Shown: positions 27,309-36,618 of the stretch, one piece after another | How the letters are laid out: every line of letters starts with the position of its first letter | Position numbering within the stretch: position 1 is the stretch's first letter | Assembly: GCF_007859655.1 (NCBI RefSeq) | Contig: NZ_CP042304.1 | Coordinates: 3,350,501-3,414,500, forward strand | Origin: Devosia ginsengisoli | GTDB lineage: Bacteria; Pseudomonadota; Alphaproteobacteria; Rhizobiales; Devosiaceae | Length of the DNA stretch: 64,000 nucleotides | Direction of reading: 5' to 3' | Notes under the pieces: generated by a model | Seen by the model: only the letters and a program-made list of their open reading frames with translations | Told to the model about the DNA's origin: nothing | Database searches by the model: none | Position numbers and translations under genes: made by a program

Positions 27309-28462
27309 ATGACCAATCCCAACGACCTCTTTGGCGTCTACGTGCATTGGCCGTTCTGCGCATCCAAATGCCCCTATTGCGACTTCAATTCCCACGTCCA
27401 TCGCGGCCCCTTCGACGAGATCGACTATGTCGCCGCCTATGAGCGTGAAATCGCCACGGCCGCCGAACTGGCGCCGGGCCGCGTCGTGCAGTCGGTCTTC
27501 TTTGGCGGCGGCACCCCGTCGCTGATGAACCCGCAATCCACCGGCCGGATTCTCGACGCCATCGCCAGGCACTGGACGATGGACCGCAATGCCGAAATCA
27601 CGCTGGAGGCCAATCCGACCAGCGTCGAGGTCGATCGCTTCAAGGGCTATCGCGCTGCCGGCGTCAACCGCGTCTCGCTCGGCGTGCAGTCCCTGCGCGA
27701 AGGGCCGCTGGCCGAACTGGGTCGCCGCCACACGGTGGATGAAGCCATCGCGGCCGTGCGCATCGCCCAGTCGGTCTTCGAGCGCTCCAGCTTCGACCTG
27801 ATCTATGCCCGTCCGAAACAGACGCTGGAAGATTGGGAAGACGAGCTCAAGGAAGGCCTCTGGCTGGCCCAGGGCCATATCAGCCTCTACCAGCTCACCA
27901 TCGAGCAGGGCACGCGCTATTTCGACCTGCACCAGGCCGGCAAGCTCAAAATGCCCAACGAAGACCTGGCGGCCGATTTCTACGAAATGACGCAGGAGCT
28001 GACCTCAGCGGCCGGCCTGCCCGCATACGAGATTTCCAACCACGCCCGCCCCGGCCAGGAGTCGCGGCACAACATGCTCTATTGGCGCTATGGCGAATAT
28101 GCCGGCATCGGCCCCGGCGCGCATGGCCGCCTCATGATCAACAACCAGCGCCACGCCACCGCCGCCGAAAAAATGCCCTTCGACTGGCAGAAAAGGGTCA
28201 AGGCTTCAGGTCATGGCATGGTGGTGGACGATGTCCTCACCTGGGAAGAGCAGGGCGACGAATTCCTCGTCATGGGCCTGCGCCTCAAAGAAGGCATCTC
28301 CCCGCCCGCTTCACCGCCATTTCCGGCCGCCAGATTTCCAAGACCCAGATCGAAGCCCTCAAAGGCTACGGCTTCGTCGAAAGCCTGCCCAACGGCAATC
28401 TCCGCGTCACCGACAAGGGCTTCCCGGTGCTCGATGCCGTGGTCGCGGATTTGGCGGCCTAA
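27309..28462 (+). pseudogene. hemW: HemW-like radical SAM protein (heme chaperone family), frame break near the C-terminus
   Basis: The radical SAM cluster motif CASKCPYCDFNSH (C-x3-C-x2-C) is near residue 22, followed by FFGGGTPSLM and GVQSLREGPLAELGRRH. The lone N-terminus lacks the extra Cys of HemN, which favours HemW. After LRLKEGIS the frame slips at 28300-28303 (a run of four C); the missing tail (ARFTAISGRQISKTQIEALK to VVADLAA) is intact in the -1 frame and ends at 28462. Restoring one C gives 384 residues, the normal length. Confidence 0.85.
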
Positions 28463-28486
28463 CCTCAACCTGATGCCTCGGCTCCA

Positions 28487-28706
28487 GCCCACCCCTCCCC
28501 CTTGAGGGGAGGGTAGCGCCGCCTGGCCCGCAGGGCCTTGGCAAAGCTGGGGAGGGGGTGTCGGGGCTTCATCTGGCATCGAAGTCGTGGCGGGCCCGAC
28601 ACCCCCCACCCTTGATCCCTCCCCACAAGGGGGAGGGAGACGATGAACACCGGCCTCAGCGCTGGCGCCTCCCTCCCCTTGATGGGGAGGGATTGAGGGT
28701 GGGGTG
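28487..28706. repeat. Family B GC-rich palindromic repeats, long compound copy
   Basis: At least four arms of the CCTCCCC/GGGGAGG type in 220 bp, i.e. two units side by side. Fills most of the 285-bp gap between convergent hemW and the MBL gene; nothing else is seen there. Confidence 0.8.
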
Positions 28707-28747
28707 ACGGGAGCCACAGAAGCCTGAGAACACTCTGGAAAGAGCCC

Positions 28748-29554
28748 CTAATCCAGCGCCCTGACATACCGCGCTGCCGACCGCGCCACGACATCCTGGC
28801 CATTGGCCTGCACCACCCGGTCCCACCAGCCGCCATAGATGCGGTCGAAGCGCAAAGCCGCCGCCCGGTCGGCAATGCGCCGTACCTCGCGCGCCGGCAG
28901 CGGGATCATGTTGGGATAGGAGCGCATGAAGCTCACCCAGTTCGGGTCGGGCGCCACCTGGATCGTATCGCCGACCAGGATCGCCCCCTTGCCGCCGGCA
29001 CCAGCGGCCCATTCCAGCACGCTGCTGCCGGTAAAATGCCCACCCAGCCGATGCACAGTCACGCCGGGCAGCACCTCCAGCACATCCCCGCTCCACGGCT
29101 CGATCAGCGAACTCGGCCGCATCACATTGTCCAGGTCCGCCTCGGGCAGCTTGATCGGCACGCCGCCCAGGGCTTCGCTCCACTCCACCATGCCGGTATA
29201 GAAATGCGGATGCGAGAATGTGATGGCCGAGAGCCCGCCCAGCGCCCTGATCTTGTCGACGGTCTTGCCATCGACCATCGGCACGCAGTCCCACAGCACA
29301 TTGCCGTCAGGCGTCTGCACCAGCAAAGCGCGCTGGCCGATGCCGATCGTCGGTGTCAGGCCGATACCTGACAGCCCCGGCTCGATCTCGCGCCAGTCAT
29401 TGGCGTGCGTGGCATTGATGGTATCGCGGTCGATCCATTCCTGCCCGGCGGCGCCGACATATTGCCGCTCATCCTCGCAGATGGCGCAATGGTCGGGCGA
29501 ATTGGCGCTCGGCGCATGCTGCGCGCCGCAGGTCTTGCAGATCCAGATCGTCAT
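28748..29554 (-). CDS. MBL-fold protein with N-terminal zinc ribbon
   Basis: 268 residues from ATG 29554. The first 30 residues carry CKTCGAQH and CAICEDERQYV, a four-cysteine rubredoxin/zinc-ribbon-like motif. The rest is a metallo-beta-lactamase fold with FSHPHFYTGMVEW, GGHFTGSSVLEW and LVGDTIQVA. The usual HxHxDH motif is only partly kept (HPHFYT), so metal content and activity are uncertain. RIYGGWWDRVVQ near the end is typical of this subgroup. Substrate unknown. Confidence 0.75.
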   Translation of the reverse strand: MTIWICKTCGAQHAPSANSPDHCAICEDERQYVGAAGQEWIDRDTINATHANDWREIEPGLSGIGLTPTIGIGQRALLVQTPDGNVLWDCVPMVDGKTVDKIRALGGLSAITFSHPHFYTGMVEWSEALGGVPIKLPEADLDNVMRPSSLIEPWSGDVLEVLPGVTVHRLGGHFTGSSVLEWAAGAGGKGAILVGDTIQVAPDPNWVSFMRSYPNMIPLPAREVRRIADRAAALRFDRIYGGWWDRVVQANGQDVVARSAARYVRALD

Positions 29555-29597
29555 GGCGGGCTCCTTTGGAGCCACCTTACGTCCGCGCTGCGATGAC

Positions 29598-30812
29598 CTA
29601 AAGCCCCGCGCCCTCCACCATCTGCGCGCCGCCCGGTGCGATTTTCTTGATCGCCAGCGCATATTCGGCCCGCCCATTGCCGAGGAAACGGAACACCCCG
29701 TCGCGGCCGTTGAAGCCCTGCGCTGATGTCATCAGCACGGGATTATAGGGCGGTGTCGCCATGGACAGCGTGTTCACATTGGCGAGGATGACAGCCGTAT
29801 AGGCGATAGTGGCGAGCGCATGCGGCTGGCCGCCGAACTGGCGCTGGTAGTCGCCTGATATCGCCATCATGCCGGCCGGATCGACCGCAGGATAGATGGC
29901 GCCGCTGAGCTGGGTCGCGCCGGCAATGGCCGGGTCGCCCTCCCAGTCCGCCGAGCCGACGATCTGCACCATCTCATTGGTGATGCCCGCCTGCGCCAGC
30001 AATGCGCCAAAGCTCGGCGCCGTCGCGCGGTCAGGCAGGTAGAGCGTATCGATCATGCCCTTCTGGATTTGCGGCAGCGCCTGGTCGATGATCTGCTTGG
30101 CTTCGCTGACATTGGAGAATGTATAGACCGCCGATGGTGCAAAGCCGGCGATCACGGCCTGCTGGCGGAACGCGGTCTGCTGCGCCTGCCCGAAATCGGT
30201 GGAAGGGAACACCCCGGCATTGCCGCGTCTGCCCTGTTGCTTGACCCAGTTCAGCGAGCGCTTCATCTCCATGTCGGGCAAAACGCTCAGCAGGTACACG
30301 CCCGGGCTCGCCGCGGTCGGATTGTTGGAAAAGCCGATGACCGGCACGCCGCTCGAGCGCGCCACCGCGCCCACCGCCGTCACCGCATCGGCCTTGAGCG
30401 GTCCCAGGATCAGCTTGGCTCCGCCGGCCAAAGCCGCATTGGCCGCCGCCGTCGCCCCGGCCACCGTGCTGCCTGTATCGCGCAGGCTGATGGTGATATT
30501 CTCGGCGATATTGGGATTGGCCTCGATAAAGCTCATGGCCAGCCGGCTGGCATTGGCCAATGACTGCCCCACCTGCGCCAATCCCGGATCGCCGGTCAGC
30601 GGCAGCAGCAGCGCCACCTGCACCGGCCCGCGGCCAATGCTCTGGGACGGGCCTGATGGCATCATGCCGGTCTGGCCGGGAATGGGTTGGGCGGGCGCAT
30701 CCCCACCGAAGTCGAGCACGCGCGAGCCGATCTGAATGGGCGAACAGGCGGCAAGCGCAAAGACGCCCACCGCGCCCAACCCCCGTGCTATGACTTTCCC
30801 GAGCTTCCGCAT
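29598..30812 (-). CDS. Penicillin-binding protein activator-like lipoprotein (LpoA/YraM, periplasmic-binding fold)
   Basis: 404 residues. A lipobox ALAAC at residues 19-23 anchors it in the membrane; the rest is a type 1 periplasmic-binding fold (VQVALLLPLTGDPGLAQVGQ at about 65-84, GAKLILGPLKADAVTAVG). It is divergent from rsmI, as yraM/lpoA is in E. coli, supporting a role in activating peptidoglycan synthesis. It lacks the long N-terminal repeat domain of enterobacterial LpoA. A plain ABC transporter binding protein is the alternative, but no permease is near. Confidence 0.75.
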   Translation of the reverse strand: MRKLGKVIARGLGAVGVFALAACSPIQIGSRVLDFGGDAPAQPIPGQTGMMPSGPSQSIGRGPVQVALLLPLTGDPGLAQVGQSLANASRLAMSFIEANPNIAENITISLRDTGSTVAGATAAANAALAGGAKLILGPLKADAVTAVGAVARSSGVPVIGFSNNPTAASPGVYLLSVLPDMEMKRSLNWVKQQGRRGNAGVFPSTDFGQAQQTAFRQQAVIAGFAPSAVYTFSNVSEAKQIIDQALPQIQKGMIDTLYLPDRATAPSFGALLAQAGITNEMVQIVGSADWEGDPAIAGATQLSGAIYPAVDPAGMMAISGDYQRQFGGQPHALATIAYTAVILANVNTLSMATPPYNPVLMTSAQGFNGRDGVFRFLGNGRAEYALAIKKIAPGGAQMVEGAGL

Positions 30813-30887
30813 GTCGGGCCTCTCAACGCTAGCAGTCTGTTAACAATTGGCAGCAAAGTGCTAACCAATTCTCAACCCCGTGAAAGC

Positions 30888-31775
30888 ATGACCGACCCCA
30901 CGCAAGGCTATTTCATCGCCGGCTCCGCCTTCACCGCGCCCCCGCTTTCGCCCGGCCTCTATGTCGTCGCCACCCCGATCGGCAACCTGCGCGACATCAC
31001 CATCCGCGCCCTCGAAACCCTGGCCGCCGCCTCGGTAATTCTTTGTGAAGACACAAGAATGTCGGCCCGCCTGCTCGATCACTATGGCATCAAGGCCCGC
31101 CGCGTGGCCCTGCACGAACACAATGAACGCGCCAAGGCCGACGACATCGTCGCCCGCGTCGCGGCCGGCCAGGCCATAGCCCTCATCTCCGACGCCGGCA
31201 CCCCCCTGCTGTCAGATCCCGGCTTCCCCCTGATTCGCGCCATGGCCGAAGCGAACCAGCCGGTCTTCCCCATTCCCGGCGCCTCGGCGCTTCTCTCGGC
31301 TTTGGTCGTCGCGGGCCTGCCCACCGACGCCTTTGCCTTTCACGGCTTCCTGCCGCCCAAGGCGGGCGCCCGCGCCAATGCCTTGAAGGCGCTGAGCGAT
31401 TCACGTGAAACCATGGTCTTCTACGAAAGCCCCCGCCGTCTCGACGATACGCTGGCCGCCATGGCCGAACTCTGGGGCAACCGGCAGGCCGCCGTGGCTT
31501 TGGAGCTGACCAAGCGCTTCGAGCGCGTCCATCGCGGCACCTTGCCCGAACTCGCCGCCACCTTCGCCGGAGCCGAAACCAAGGGCGAAGCGGTCATCGT
31601 CGTGGCCGGCGCCGATGCCCCCGCCGCGCCCGACGCGGCCGACTGGCAGGCGGCGCTGACTGCGGCGATGGAGAACCAGCCTCTGCGCGCGGCAGTCGAC
31701 GAAGTGACCAAAAATTTCGGACTCAAGCGCAAGGAGGTCTATGATGCCGCCCTCGCCCTCAAAGCCGAAAAGTAA
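30888..31775 (+). CDS. rsmI: RsmI, 16S rRNA (cytidine1402-2'-O)-methyltransferase
   Basis: 295 residues from ATG 30888 (MTDPTQGYFIAG). LYVVATPIGNLRDITIRALE and CEDTRMSARLLDHYGI are the RsmI signatures; ISDAGTPLLSDPGF and FPIPGASALLSALV form the SAM and RNA sites. The yraN gene overlaps its 3' end by 35 bp in another frame. A parS-like motif lies inside it at 31398-31411. Confidence 0.96.
   Translation: MTDPTQGYFIAGSAFTAPPLSPGLYVVATPIGNLRDITIRALETLAAASVILCEDTRMSARLLDHYGIKARRVALHEHNERAKADDIVARVAAGQAIALISDAGTPLLSDPGFPLIRAMAEANQPVFPIPGASALLSALVVAGLPTDAFAFHGFLPPKAGARANALKALSDSRETMVFYESPRRLDDTLAAMAELWGNRQAAVALELTKRFERVHRGTLPELAATFAGAETKGEAVIVVAGADAPAAPDAADWQAALTAAMENQPLRAAVDEVTKNFGLKRKEVYDAALALKAEK
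31398..31411 (+). other. parS-like motif copy 5 (GATTCACGTGAAAC)
   Basis: Exact copy, inside the rsmI coding region (codons for DSRET). Its presence inside a conserved gene suggests selection on DNA or simple repeated codon choice; the sequence alone does not separate these. Confidence 0.45.
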
Positions 31776-32133
31776 AGCCCGTATCGAGGCTTATCTCGGC
31801 GGCCATCGCGGCGAGGCGCTGGCCGCCTGGTTCCTGCGCCTCAAGCTCTACCGCATCGTCCAGCGCCGCTGCAAAACCCCAGTCGGAGAGATCGATCTCA
31901 TCGCAGAGCGCTTCGGCACCACCGTCTTCATCGAGGTCAAGGCGCGCAGCGTGGCCGCGCGGGAAATGGAGGCACTGGAGGCGGTCAACCGCTCCCGCAT
32001 CACCCGCGCCGCGCAATATTGGCTGGCGCACCATCCTGCCAAGGCGGGCACGAACCTCCGTTTTGACGTAATTTTCCTTGCACCCGGCCGATGGCCGCGC
32101 CATGTCATCAACGCCTTCGACGCTTCCTCCTGA
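31741..32133 (+). CDS. yraN: YraN/UPF0102-family protein
   Basis: 130 residues with GEALAAWFLRLKLYRIVQRR and the PD-(D/E)xK-like core GEIDLIAERFGTTVFIEVKARS, which resembles endonuclease folds. Its place after rsmI matches the conserved neighbourhood. The start is one of two ATGs at 31741 and 31744, within rsmI. Function not established in the family. Confidence 0.88.
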   Translation: MMPPSPSKPKSKARIEAYLGGHRGEALAAWFLRLKLYRIVQRRCKTPVGEIDLIAERFGTTVFIEVKARSVAAREMEALEAVNRSRITRAAQYWLAHHPAKAGTNLRFDVIFLAPGRWPRHVINAFDASS

Positions 32134-32140
32134 GACCTAA

Positions 32141-33091
32141 ATGGCCAAAAAACTCAAAGTCGCGGTCCAGATGGACCATGTCGCCACGATCAACCCGCGC
32201 GGCGATTCCACCTTCGCCATGATGCTGGAAGCCCAGGCGCGCGGCCACCAATTGCTGCATTACACGCCCGATACGCTGGCTCTGCGCGGCAATGTCGTCT
32301 CGGCGCTGGCCGCGCCCATCGAGGTCTTCGACAAGCCCAAGGGCGAGCATTTCACGCTGGGCGAAGAAAGCCGGGTCGACCTGTCGACCCAGGACGTGAT
32401 CCATATGCGCCAGGATCCGCCCTTCGACATGAACTATATCACGCTCACCCACCTGCTCGAGCGCCTGCATCCGAAAACCCTGGTGGTCAATCCGCCGGCC
32501 GCCGTGCGCAATGCGCCGGAAAAGATCCTCGTCACCGACTTCCCCGAGCTGATGCCACCGACCCTGGTGACGCGCGACCGGGCGATGATCCACGATTTCC
32601 GCAAGGAACACGGCAACATCATCGTCAAGCCGCTCTACGGCAATGGCGGGGCCGGCGTGTTCTTCATCCAGGAGGGCGACCACAACCTGGTGAGCCTGCT
32701 CGAACTGTTCGAGAACAATTACCGCGAACCCTTCATGATCCAGAAATACCTGCCGGATGTGCGGAAGGGCGACAAGCGCATCATCATTATCGATGGCGAG
32801 CCGGTGGCCGGCCTCAACCGCATCCCCGCCGAAGGCGAAGCGCGGAGCAACATGCATGTCGGCGGCCGCCCGGAACTGTCGCCGCTGACCGAGCGCGAGA
32901 AGGAAATCTGCGCCACTATCGCGCCCGCGCTGAAAGAGCGTGACATGATCTTCGTCGGCATCGACGTCATCGGCGACTATCTCACCGAAATCAATGTCAC
33001 CTCCCCCACCGGCATCCGCGAAATCAAGCGCTTCGGCGGGCCTGACATTGCCGTGATGATCTGGGACGCCATCGAAAAGCGCCGCGCCTGA
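32141..33091 (+). CDS. gshB: GshB, glutathione synthetase
   Basis: ATP-grasp ligase adding glycine to gamma-glutamylcysteine. 316 residues; [20 protein letters not shown] at the start, [18 protein letters not shown] and [11 protein letters not shown] in the nucleotide domain, then [19 protein letters not shown] with Mg-binding residues. Its stop overlaps the next start by one base (TGATG). Confidence 0.97.
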   Translation: MAKKLKVAVQMDHVATINPRGDSTFAMMLEAQARGHQLLHYTPDTLALRGNVVSALAAPIEVFDKPKGEHFTLGEESRVDLSTQDVIHMRQDPPFDMNYITLTHLLERLHPKTLVVNPPAAVRNAPEKILVTDFPELMPPTLVTRDRAMIHDFRKEHGNIIVKPLYGNGGAGVFFIQEGDHNLVSLLELFENNYREPFMIQKYLPDVRKGDKRIIIIDGEPVAGLNRIPAEGEARSNMHVGGRPELSPLTEREKEICATIAPALKERDMIFVGIDVIGDYLTEINVTSPTGIREIKRFGGPDIAVMIWDAIEKRRA

Positions 33092-33471
33092 TGTATCTGC
33101 TGGTCACGGCGATTCTCGGTGCGGTTGGCTGGTTCCTGTTCCGCCGCTGGCGCAGGAACCTGCCGGTCGATCCACGCCTGACGGCCGCCTATTGGCAGAA
33201 ATCAGCCATTGTGCTGGCCGTCTACCTGCTCTCCATCCTCGCCGGCGCCGGGGTGACCCGCATCATGGTCGGCTTCAATCGCTCCGGCTGGGCCGACCTG
33301 CTCATGGTCGCCTTCTTCGCCGTCTGGGTGCTTTATGGCGCCGTCTGGCTATTGCGCTTCCTGCCCACGAGCAAGCCCCGCCCCGCCTGGCTCACCCGCT
33401 CCCGCGGCTGGATCGACGGCGCGGCGCTGGCGCTGCTGGCCGGCCTGGCGGCCGGCGCCCGCATGCTGTGA
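33091..33471 (+). CDS. Small integral membrane protein of unknown function
   Basis: 126 residues with an N-terminal helix ([17 protein letters not shown]), two further helices (IVLAVYLLSILAGAGV, LLMVAFFAVWVLYGAVWLL) and a C-terminal alanine-rich helix. Basic residues follow the first helix. It overlaps the gshB stop by one base, so it is co-translated with glutathione synthetase. I recognise no family. Confidence 0.65.
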   Translation: MYLLVTAILGAVGWFLFRRWRRNLPVDPRLTAAYWQKSAIVLAVYLLSILAGAGVTRIMVGFNRSGWADLLMVAFFAVWVLYGAVWLLRFLPTSKPRPAWLTRSRGWIDGAALALLAGLAAGARML

Positions 33472-33536
33472 TGCCGGGGGTGGGCAAAGCCCGGTGAAAC
33501 CGCTAGGTCTATACCTGTCTTGAGGGGACCAGCATC

Positions 33537-34174
33537 ATGCCCACCACCACCTTTCTCGTCGCTTTCGCGACCCTGTTCGCCACGGTGGGCGTGGCCGATA
33601 TCGCCTTCATCTTCGCGGCGCTCACCAAGCACAATACGGCCAGGCAACGCTTTGTCTTCGCCACGCGCGGCGTCATCATTGCCGGGGTGATCCTGCTGCT
33701 GTTCGGGGTGCTGGGGAATCCCATCCTCGAAGTCTTCGGCATCACCATTCCGGCTTTGCGCACAGCCGGTGGCCTGCTGCTGTTCCTCATCGCCATCGAC
33801 ATGGTGTTCGCCCGCCATTCGGGCGGCACCGGCACGACCGACGAGGAAGAGGTCGAGGCCCGCCAGCGCGACGATATCGCCGTCTTCCCGCTGGCCATGC
33901 CGCTATTGGCCGGTCCCGGCGCTATCAGCGCCGTCATCCTTTGACCACGGGCACCAAGACCGACCTCGAATTCTGGGCCGTGCTGGTCGCTGTCGTGGTG
34001 ATCCTGTTCCTGGCCTGGCTGACGCTGCTGGTCGCCATTCCCATCCAGCGGCTGCTCGGCGTCACCGGCCTTGCCGTGGTGTCGCGCATGGTCGGCATCC
34101 TGCTGGCGGCCCTGGCGGTGCAGTTCGTTTTCGACGGTGTCAGGACCAGTGGCTTGCTCGGTGGCGCCGCCTGA
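33537..34174 (+). pseudogene. MarC-family (UPF0056) inner membrane protein, frame break in the middle
   Basis: The first 135 residues (FATLFATVGVADIAFIFAAL, GIVIAGVILLLFG-like, PLAMPLLAGPGAISAVIL) and the second frame from 33941 (LTTGTKTDLEFWAVLVAVVV, RMVGILLAALAVQFVFDGV) together make one 212-residue MarC protein with six membrane helices. The frame is lost near 33939-33943, where CTTTGA would read CTxTTGA with one more base. Function of MarC proteins is unclear despite the old multiple-antibiotic-resistance name. Confidence 0.8.
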
Positions 34175-34294
34175 AATTCGCGTCGCAATTTCGTAAAATT
34201 GCCATGTTAATCAAGTCTTAACGCTGTCGTTGACCACGAGAGCTGGCGGGCGCATCTGAATGAATCAGAACCCTCCGTCCGAGGACCTGATTTC

Positions 34295-34411
34295 ATGCGT
34301 GTCGCCACCGCAATCGCCCTGATGATCCTGGCCATGCTGGCCGCCAGCTCGGCCCAGACCACCGTCGCCCGCTCCGAATTGCTGCTGCCCATCGAGGCCA
34401 CCGCGGTCTAG
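34295..34411 (+). CDS. Possible 38-residue secreted or membrane peptide
   Basis: MRVATAIALMILAMLAAS begins like a signal peptide and is followed by SAQTTVARSELLLPIEATAV. A GAGG lies about 10 bp before the ATG. Too short for a family call; it lies between marC and a convergent small gene and could be real or chance. Confidence 0.4.
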   Translation: MRVATAIALMILAMLAASSAQTTVARSELLLPIEATAV

Positions 34412-34469
34412 CGGAAAACAAAGGCGGCCCGCATCAGCCGGCCGCCCACTTCCAGATTCGTGACAGATC

Positions 34470-34592
34470 TTATTTCTTGGCGGTATTGCCTGCGCTGCCG
34501 GCGCCCAGGCCCGTCACCGGCTTGGCGGCGGCCAGCTTGTCCTTCTTGGGCTTCTTGGCTTCCTTGTTGCTCCGCATCTGACCTTTTGCCAT
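34470..34592 (-). CDS. Small basic MAKGQ-type protein
   Basis: 40 residues: MAKGQMRSNKEAKKPKKDK followed by a low-complexity tail. The opening resembles a widespread family of small lysine-rich proteins in proteobacteria. A strong AGGAGG precedes the ATG at 34592, which decides this start over the longer frame reaching 34724. Function unknown; the charge suggests binding to nucleic acid or membranes, which is inference. Confidence 0.65.
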   Translation of the reverse strand: MAKGQMRSNKEAKKPKKDKLAAAKPVTGLGAGSAGNTAKK

Positions 34593-34705
34593 TCCATCCT
34601 CCTGGGGGCATCCGCCCGGTTCGTAACGGGCAAAAGCTATTCCTGCCCTCTGAGACTGGCAAGCCGAACCGCGGCACCGCGCCCGATTTGACTTTCCGCC
34701 GGGTT

Positions 34706-34870
34706 CTGCTTTGATAGCAGGCATGTGCGCATCTTTTTCCGATCAACGCCCGCATCACCGGTTTCGCCTCCTTCGAGGCGTTTGACCTGGTTCGGCGACC
34801 TGCTTTTGCAGAGGCCGGGCCAGGCTAATCTCTCCATTCCCCGCTGATCCCTAAACCCGCGCAAGCGGGT
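34706..34870. other. Structured intergenic region with four hairpins, function unknown
   Basis: In the 351-bp gene-free stretch 34593-34943 I see four hairpins: CTGCT/AGCAG at 34706-34720, CGCCTC-CTTC-GAGGCG at 34765-34780, a 10-bp stem CCTGGTTCGG/CCGGGCCAGG (two G-U pairs) at 34786-34824 with an inner CCTGC-TTTT-GCAG, and ACCCGC-GCAA-GCGGGT at 34855-34870. The coding strand of any transcript is not clear, as neither end has a strong T-run. It may be an RNA gene or leader of the gene at 34944. It does not look like tmRNA, RNase P or SRP RNA. Confidence 0.35.
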
Positions 34871-34943
34871 GACCTGTCATCGCCTGCGGTTTGCTTCCCA
34901 TCGAAGCCAGCCTGCGGCGATGCGCGTGCTCGGACAAATCACC

Positions 34944-35150
34944 ATGACGTTCAAATATTCCCTCACCCTTCCCATCAGCGGCAGCCACAAGCTGAAGCGC
35001 TTCACCGATTGGGCCGATACGACCCTGCCGGGCCTTGAATATCGCCTGCCCCCGCAGACCCCAATCAAGACCGAAACCATGACCATCCGTCTGCGCGCGC
35101 TCGACGATCGCGCCCGCATCCTCACCGCTCTGGGCTCGTCCAAGCCCTGA
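34944..35150 (+). CDS. Small hypothetical protein
   Basis: 68 residues from ATG 34944 (MTFKYSLTLPISGSHKLKRF), rich in basic residues and ending with RLRALDDRARILTALGSSKP. A longer reading from 34869 is possible. It precedes the Rnk-like gene by 70 bp. I recognise no family; reality is supported only by its position and codon pattern. Confidence 0.45.
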   Translation: MTFKYSLTLPISGSHKLKRFTDWADTTLPGLEYRLPPQTPIKTETMTIRLRALDDRARILTALGSSKP

Positions 35151-35219
35151 CCATCAGGCGCCGTGCCCCGGCCCGGCGCCCCTTCTTTCCCTCTCATTCT
35201 GACAAGGAGCTTCAACACA

Positions 35220-35651
35220 ATGTCGGACTTGCCCCAGTTCGTCATGACCGATCGGGACTATGCCATTCTGCGCGGCATCGCCATGGCGCGGCCTTCCGGA
35301 GAGCGCGGCTATTTCGACCTGCTGCGGCACAAGCTGGTGCAGGCCGATATCGTCGAATCCGACCAGATCGACCCGGGCGTGGTCACCATGAACAGCCAGG
35401 TGCGCTATCGCGTCGGCGATGGCCGCTGGCTGGAGCACAAGCTGGTGCTCGGGGCGGCCCGTGAAATCATCGGGCAGACCGTCTCGCTGCGCTCGCTCTA
35501 TGGCCTGGCCCTGCTGGGCATGCGCGACGAGCAGGAATTTACCTATGACGCGGAGCTGGGTCCCGTCACCGTCAGCTCGGTGCTCTACCAGCCGGAGGCC
35601 GATGCCGAAATCGTCGACTATGGCCGTGCCCGGATGTGGCGCGGGCAATAG
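35220..35651 (+). CDS. GreA/Rnk-like nucleoside diphosphate kinase regulator
   Basis: 143 residues. The C-terminal part (MNSQVRYRVGDGRWLEHKL, TVSLRSLYGLALLGMRDEQEF, VSSVLYQPEADAEI) matches the GreA/GreB C-terminal domain found in Rnk and related secondary-channel proteins. It lacks the long Gre coiled coil, so it likely binds RNA polymerase without cleavage activity. ATG 35220 is the first start with a plausible ribosome site (AAGGAG at 35201-35206). Confidence 0.75.
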   Translation: MSDLPQFVMTDRDYAILRGIAMARPSGERGYFDLLRHKLVQADIVESDQIDPGVVTMNSQVRYRVGDGRWLEHKLVLGAAREIIGQTVSLRSLYGLALLGMRDEQEFTYDAELGPVTVSSVLYQPEADAEIVDYGRARMWRGQ

Positions 35652-35666
35652 AGCGTTTCCTTGCCG

Positions 35667-36506
35667 CTATTTGGCCGACTGGCAGCGTCCCGTCGGCCCC
35701 AGCGAGGCGATGGCGCGTGGATCGCACCCGGTCAGCAGGAAGGTGATCCAGTCATTCTGGTTGCCGTAGAAAGCGTTGCGATCCACCTCGCCGCGCACGC
35801 CACGCACCACGCCGGTCTGCGTCCACTGCCAGAAGGTCCAGACGCGATTGCCATAGCGCTCATGCGGCTCGGCAGCCGTGGAGCGCAGCCAGAAGGCATT
35901 GGGGAAGTACTCGCCCTGCAGGATGTCGCGGTGGAAGGTCATGTCGGTATAGATGATGGGGAGCTTGCCGGTATGGTGCTCCATCGCGTCGAGCATGTAG
36001 CGGATTTTTTCCAGCGCATCGGCGCGGCTGGGCTTGGTCTTGCAGCTCGAATGATTGTTCCATTCGAGGTCGAGCACCGGCGGCAGCGCATCGAAATCGT
36101 TCGGCACATTCTGCACGAACCAGGCTGCCTGTTCCGAGGCCAGCGAGCACCAGGTCATGAAGTGATAGGCGCCGCGCGGCATGCCGGCATCGCGCGCCCG
36201 CACCCAATTGGTACGGAAATTGGGGTCGAGATAGTCCTTGCCCTCGGTCGCCTTCATGAAGACGAAGTGGATGCCGGACTGGAAGGCCGTGCGGAAATCG
36301 ACGTTTTCCTGGTAGCGCGCCACGTCGATCCCCTGGATCGGCATATTGCGCGCGCGGTCCACGCCCGAATGGGGTCGGTTGTCGCCCTGGATGGGGCCAT
36401 AAAGCCCGCCGCCCGACGAACAGGCTACCAGCAGCGCCGCCAGCATGGCCGTAGCAGCGCCCTTTGCGATCGCGGAAAACGAGGGAAAAGGTCGGCTGAG
36501 AAGCAT
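35667..36506 (-). CDS. GH25-family lysozyme-like lipoprotein
   Basis: 279 residues. A signal and lipobox LLVAC at residues 25-29 indicate a lipoprotein. The GH25 barrel begins QGIDVARYQENVDFR, continues FMKATEGKDYLDPNF and has catalytic acids in LPPVLDLEWNN. GH25 enzymes cut the glycan strand of peptidoglycan. It faces comM on the other strand; the shared 182-bp gap holds a LexA-type box nearer to comM. Confidence 0.88.
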   Translation of the reverse strand: MLLSRPFPSFSAIAKGAATAMLAALLVACSSGGGLYGPIQGDNRPHSGVDRARNMPIQGIDVARYQENVDFRTAFQSGIHFVFMKATEGKDYLDPNFRTNWVRARDAGMPRGAYHFMTWCSLASEQAAWFVQNVPNDFDALPPVLDLEWNNHSSCKTKPSRADALEKIRYMLDAMEHHTGKLPIIYTDMTFHRDILQGEYFPNAFWLRSTAAEPHERYGNRVWTFWQWTQTGVVRGVRGEVDRNAFYGNQNDWITFLLTGCDPRAIASLGPTGRCQSAK

Positions 36507-36618
36507 CGGGCCAGAACTCTACGCATGACGAAACTGAGCCTTTGATTCAACATGGCCCGGTTAACGCCGGATTAGGTTTACCAGTGTGGCAAGCGGCGTG
36601 GTTAACAGGCCATAATTC

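Noticed and set aside
28487..28706. Clustered short repeats that might be a CRISPR array
   Set aside because: Arms are inverted rather than direct, spacing is irregular, and no cas gene is present.
28748..29554. Incomplete HxHxDH motif in the MBL protein as a special finding
   Set aside because: The HPHFY and GGWW pattern appears to be normal for this zinc-ribbon subgroup, so it is described but not scored as unusual.
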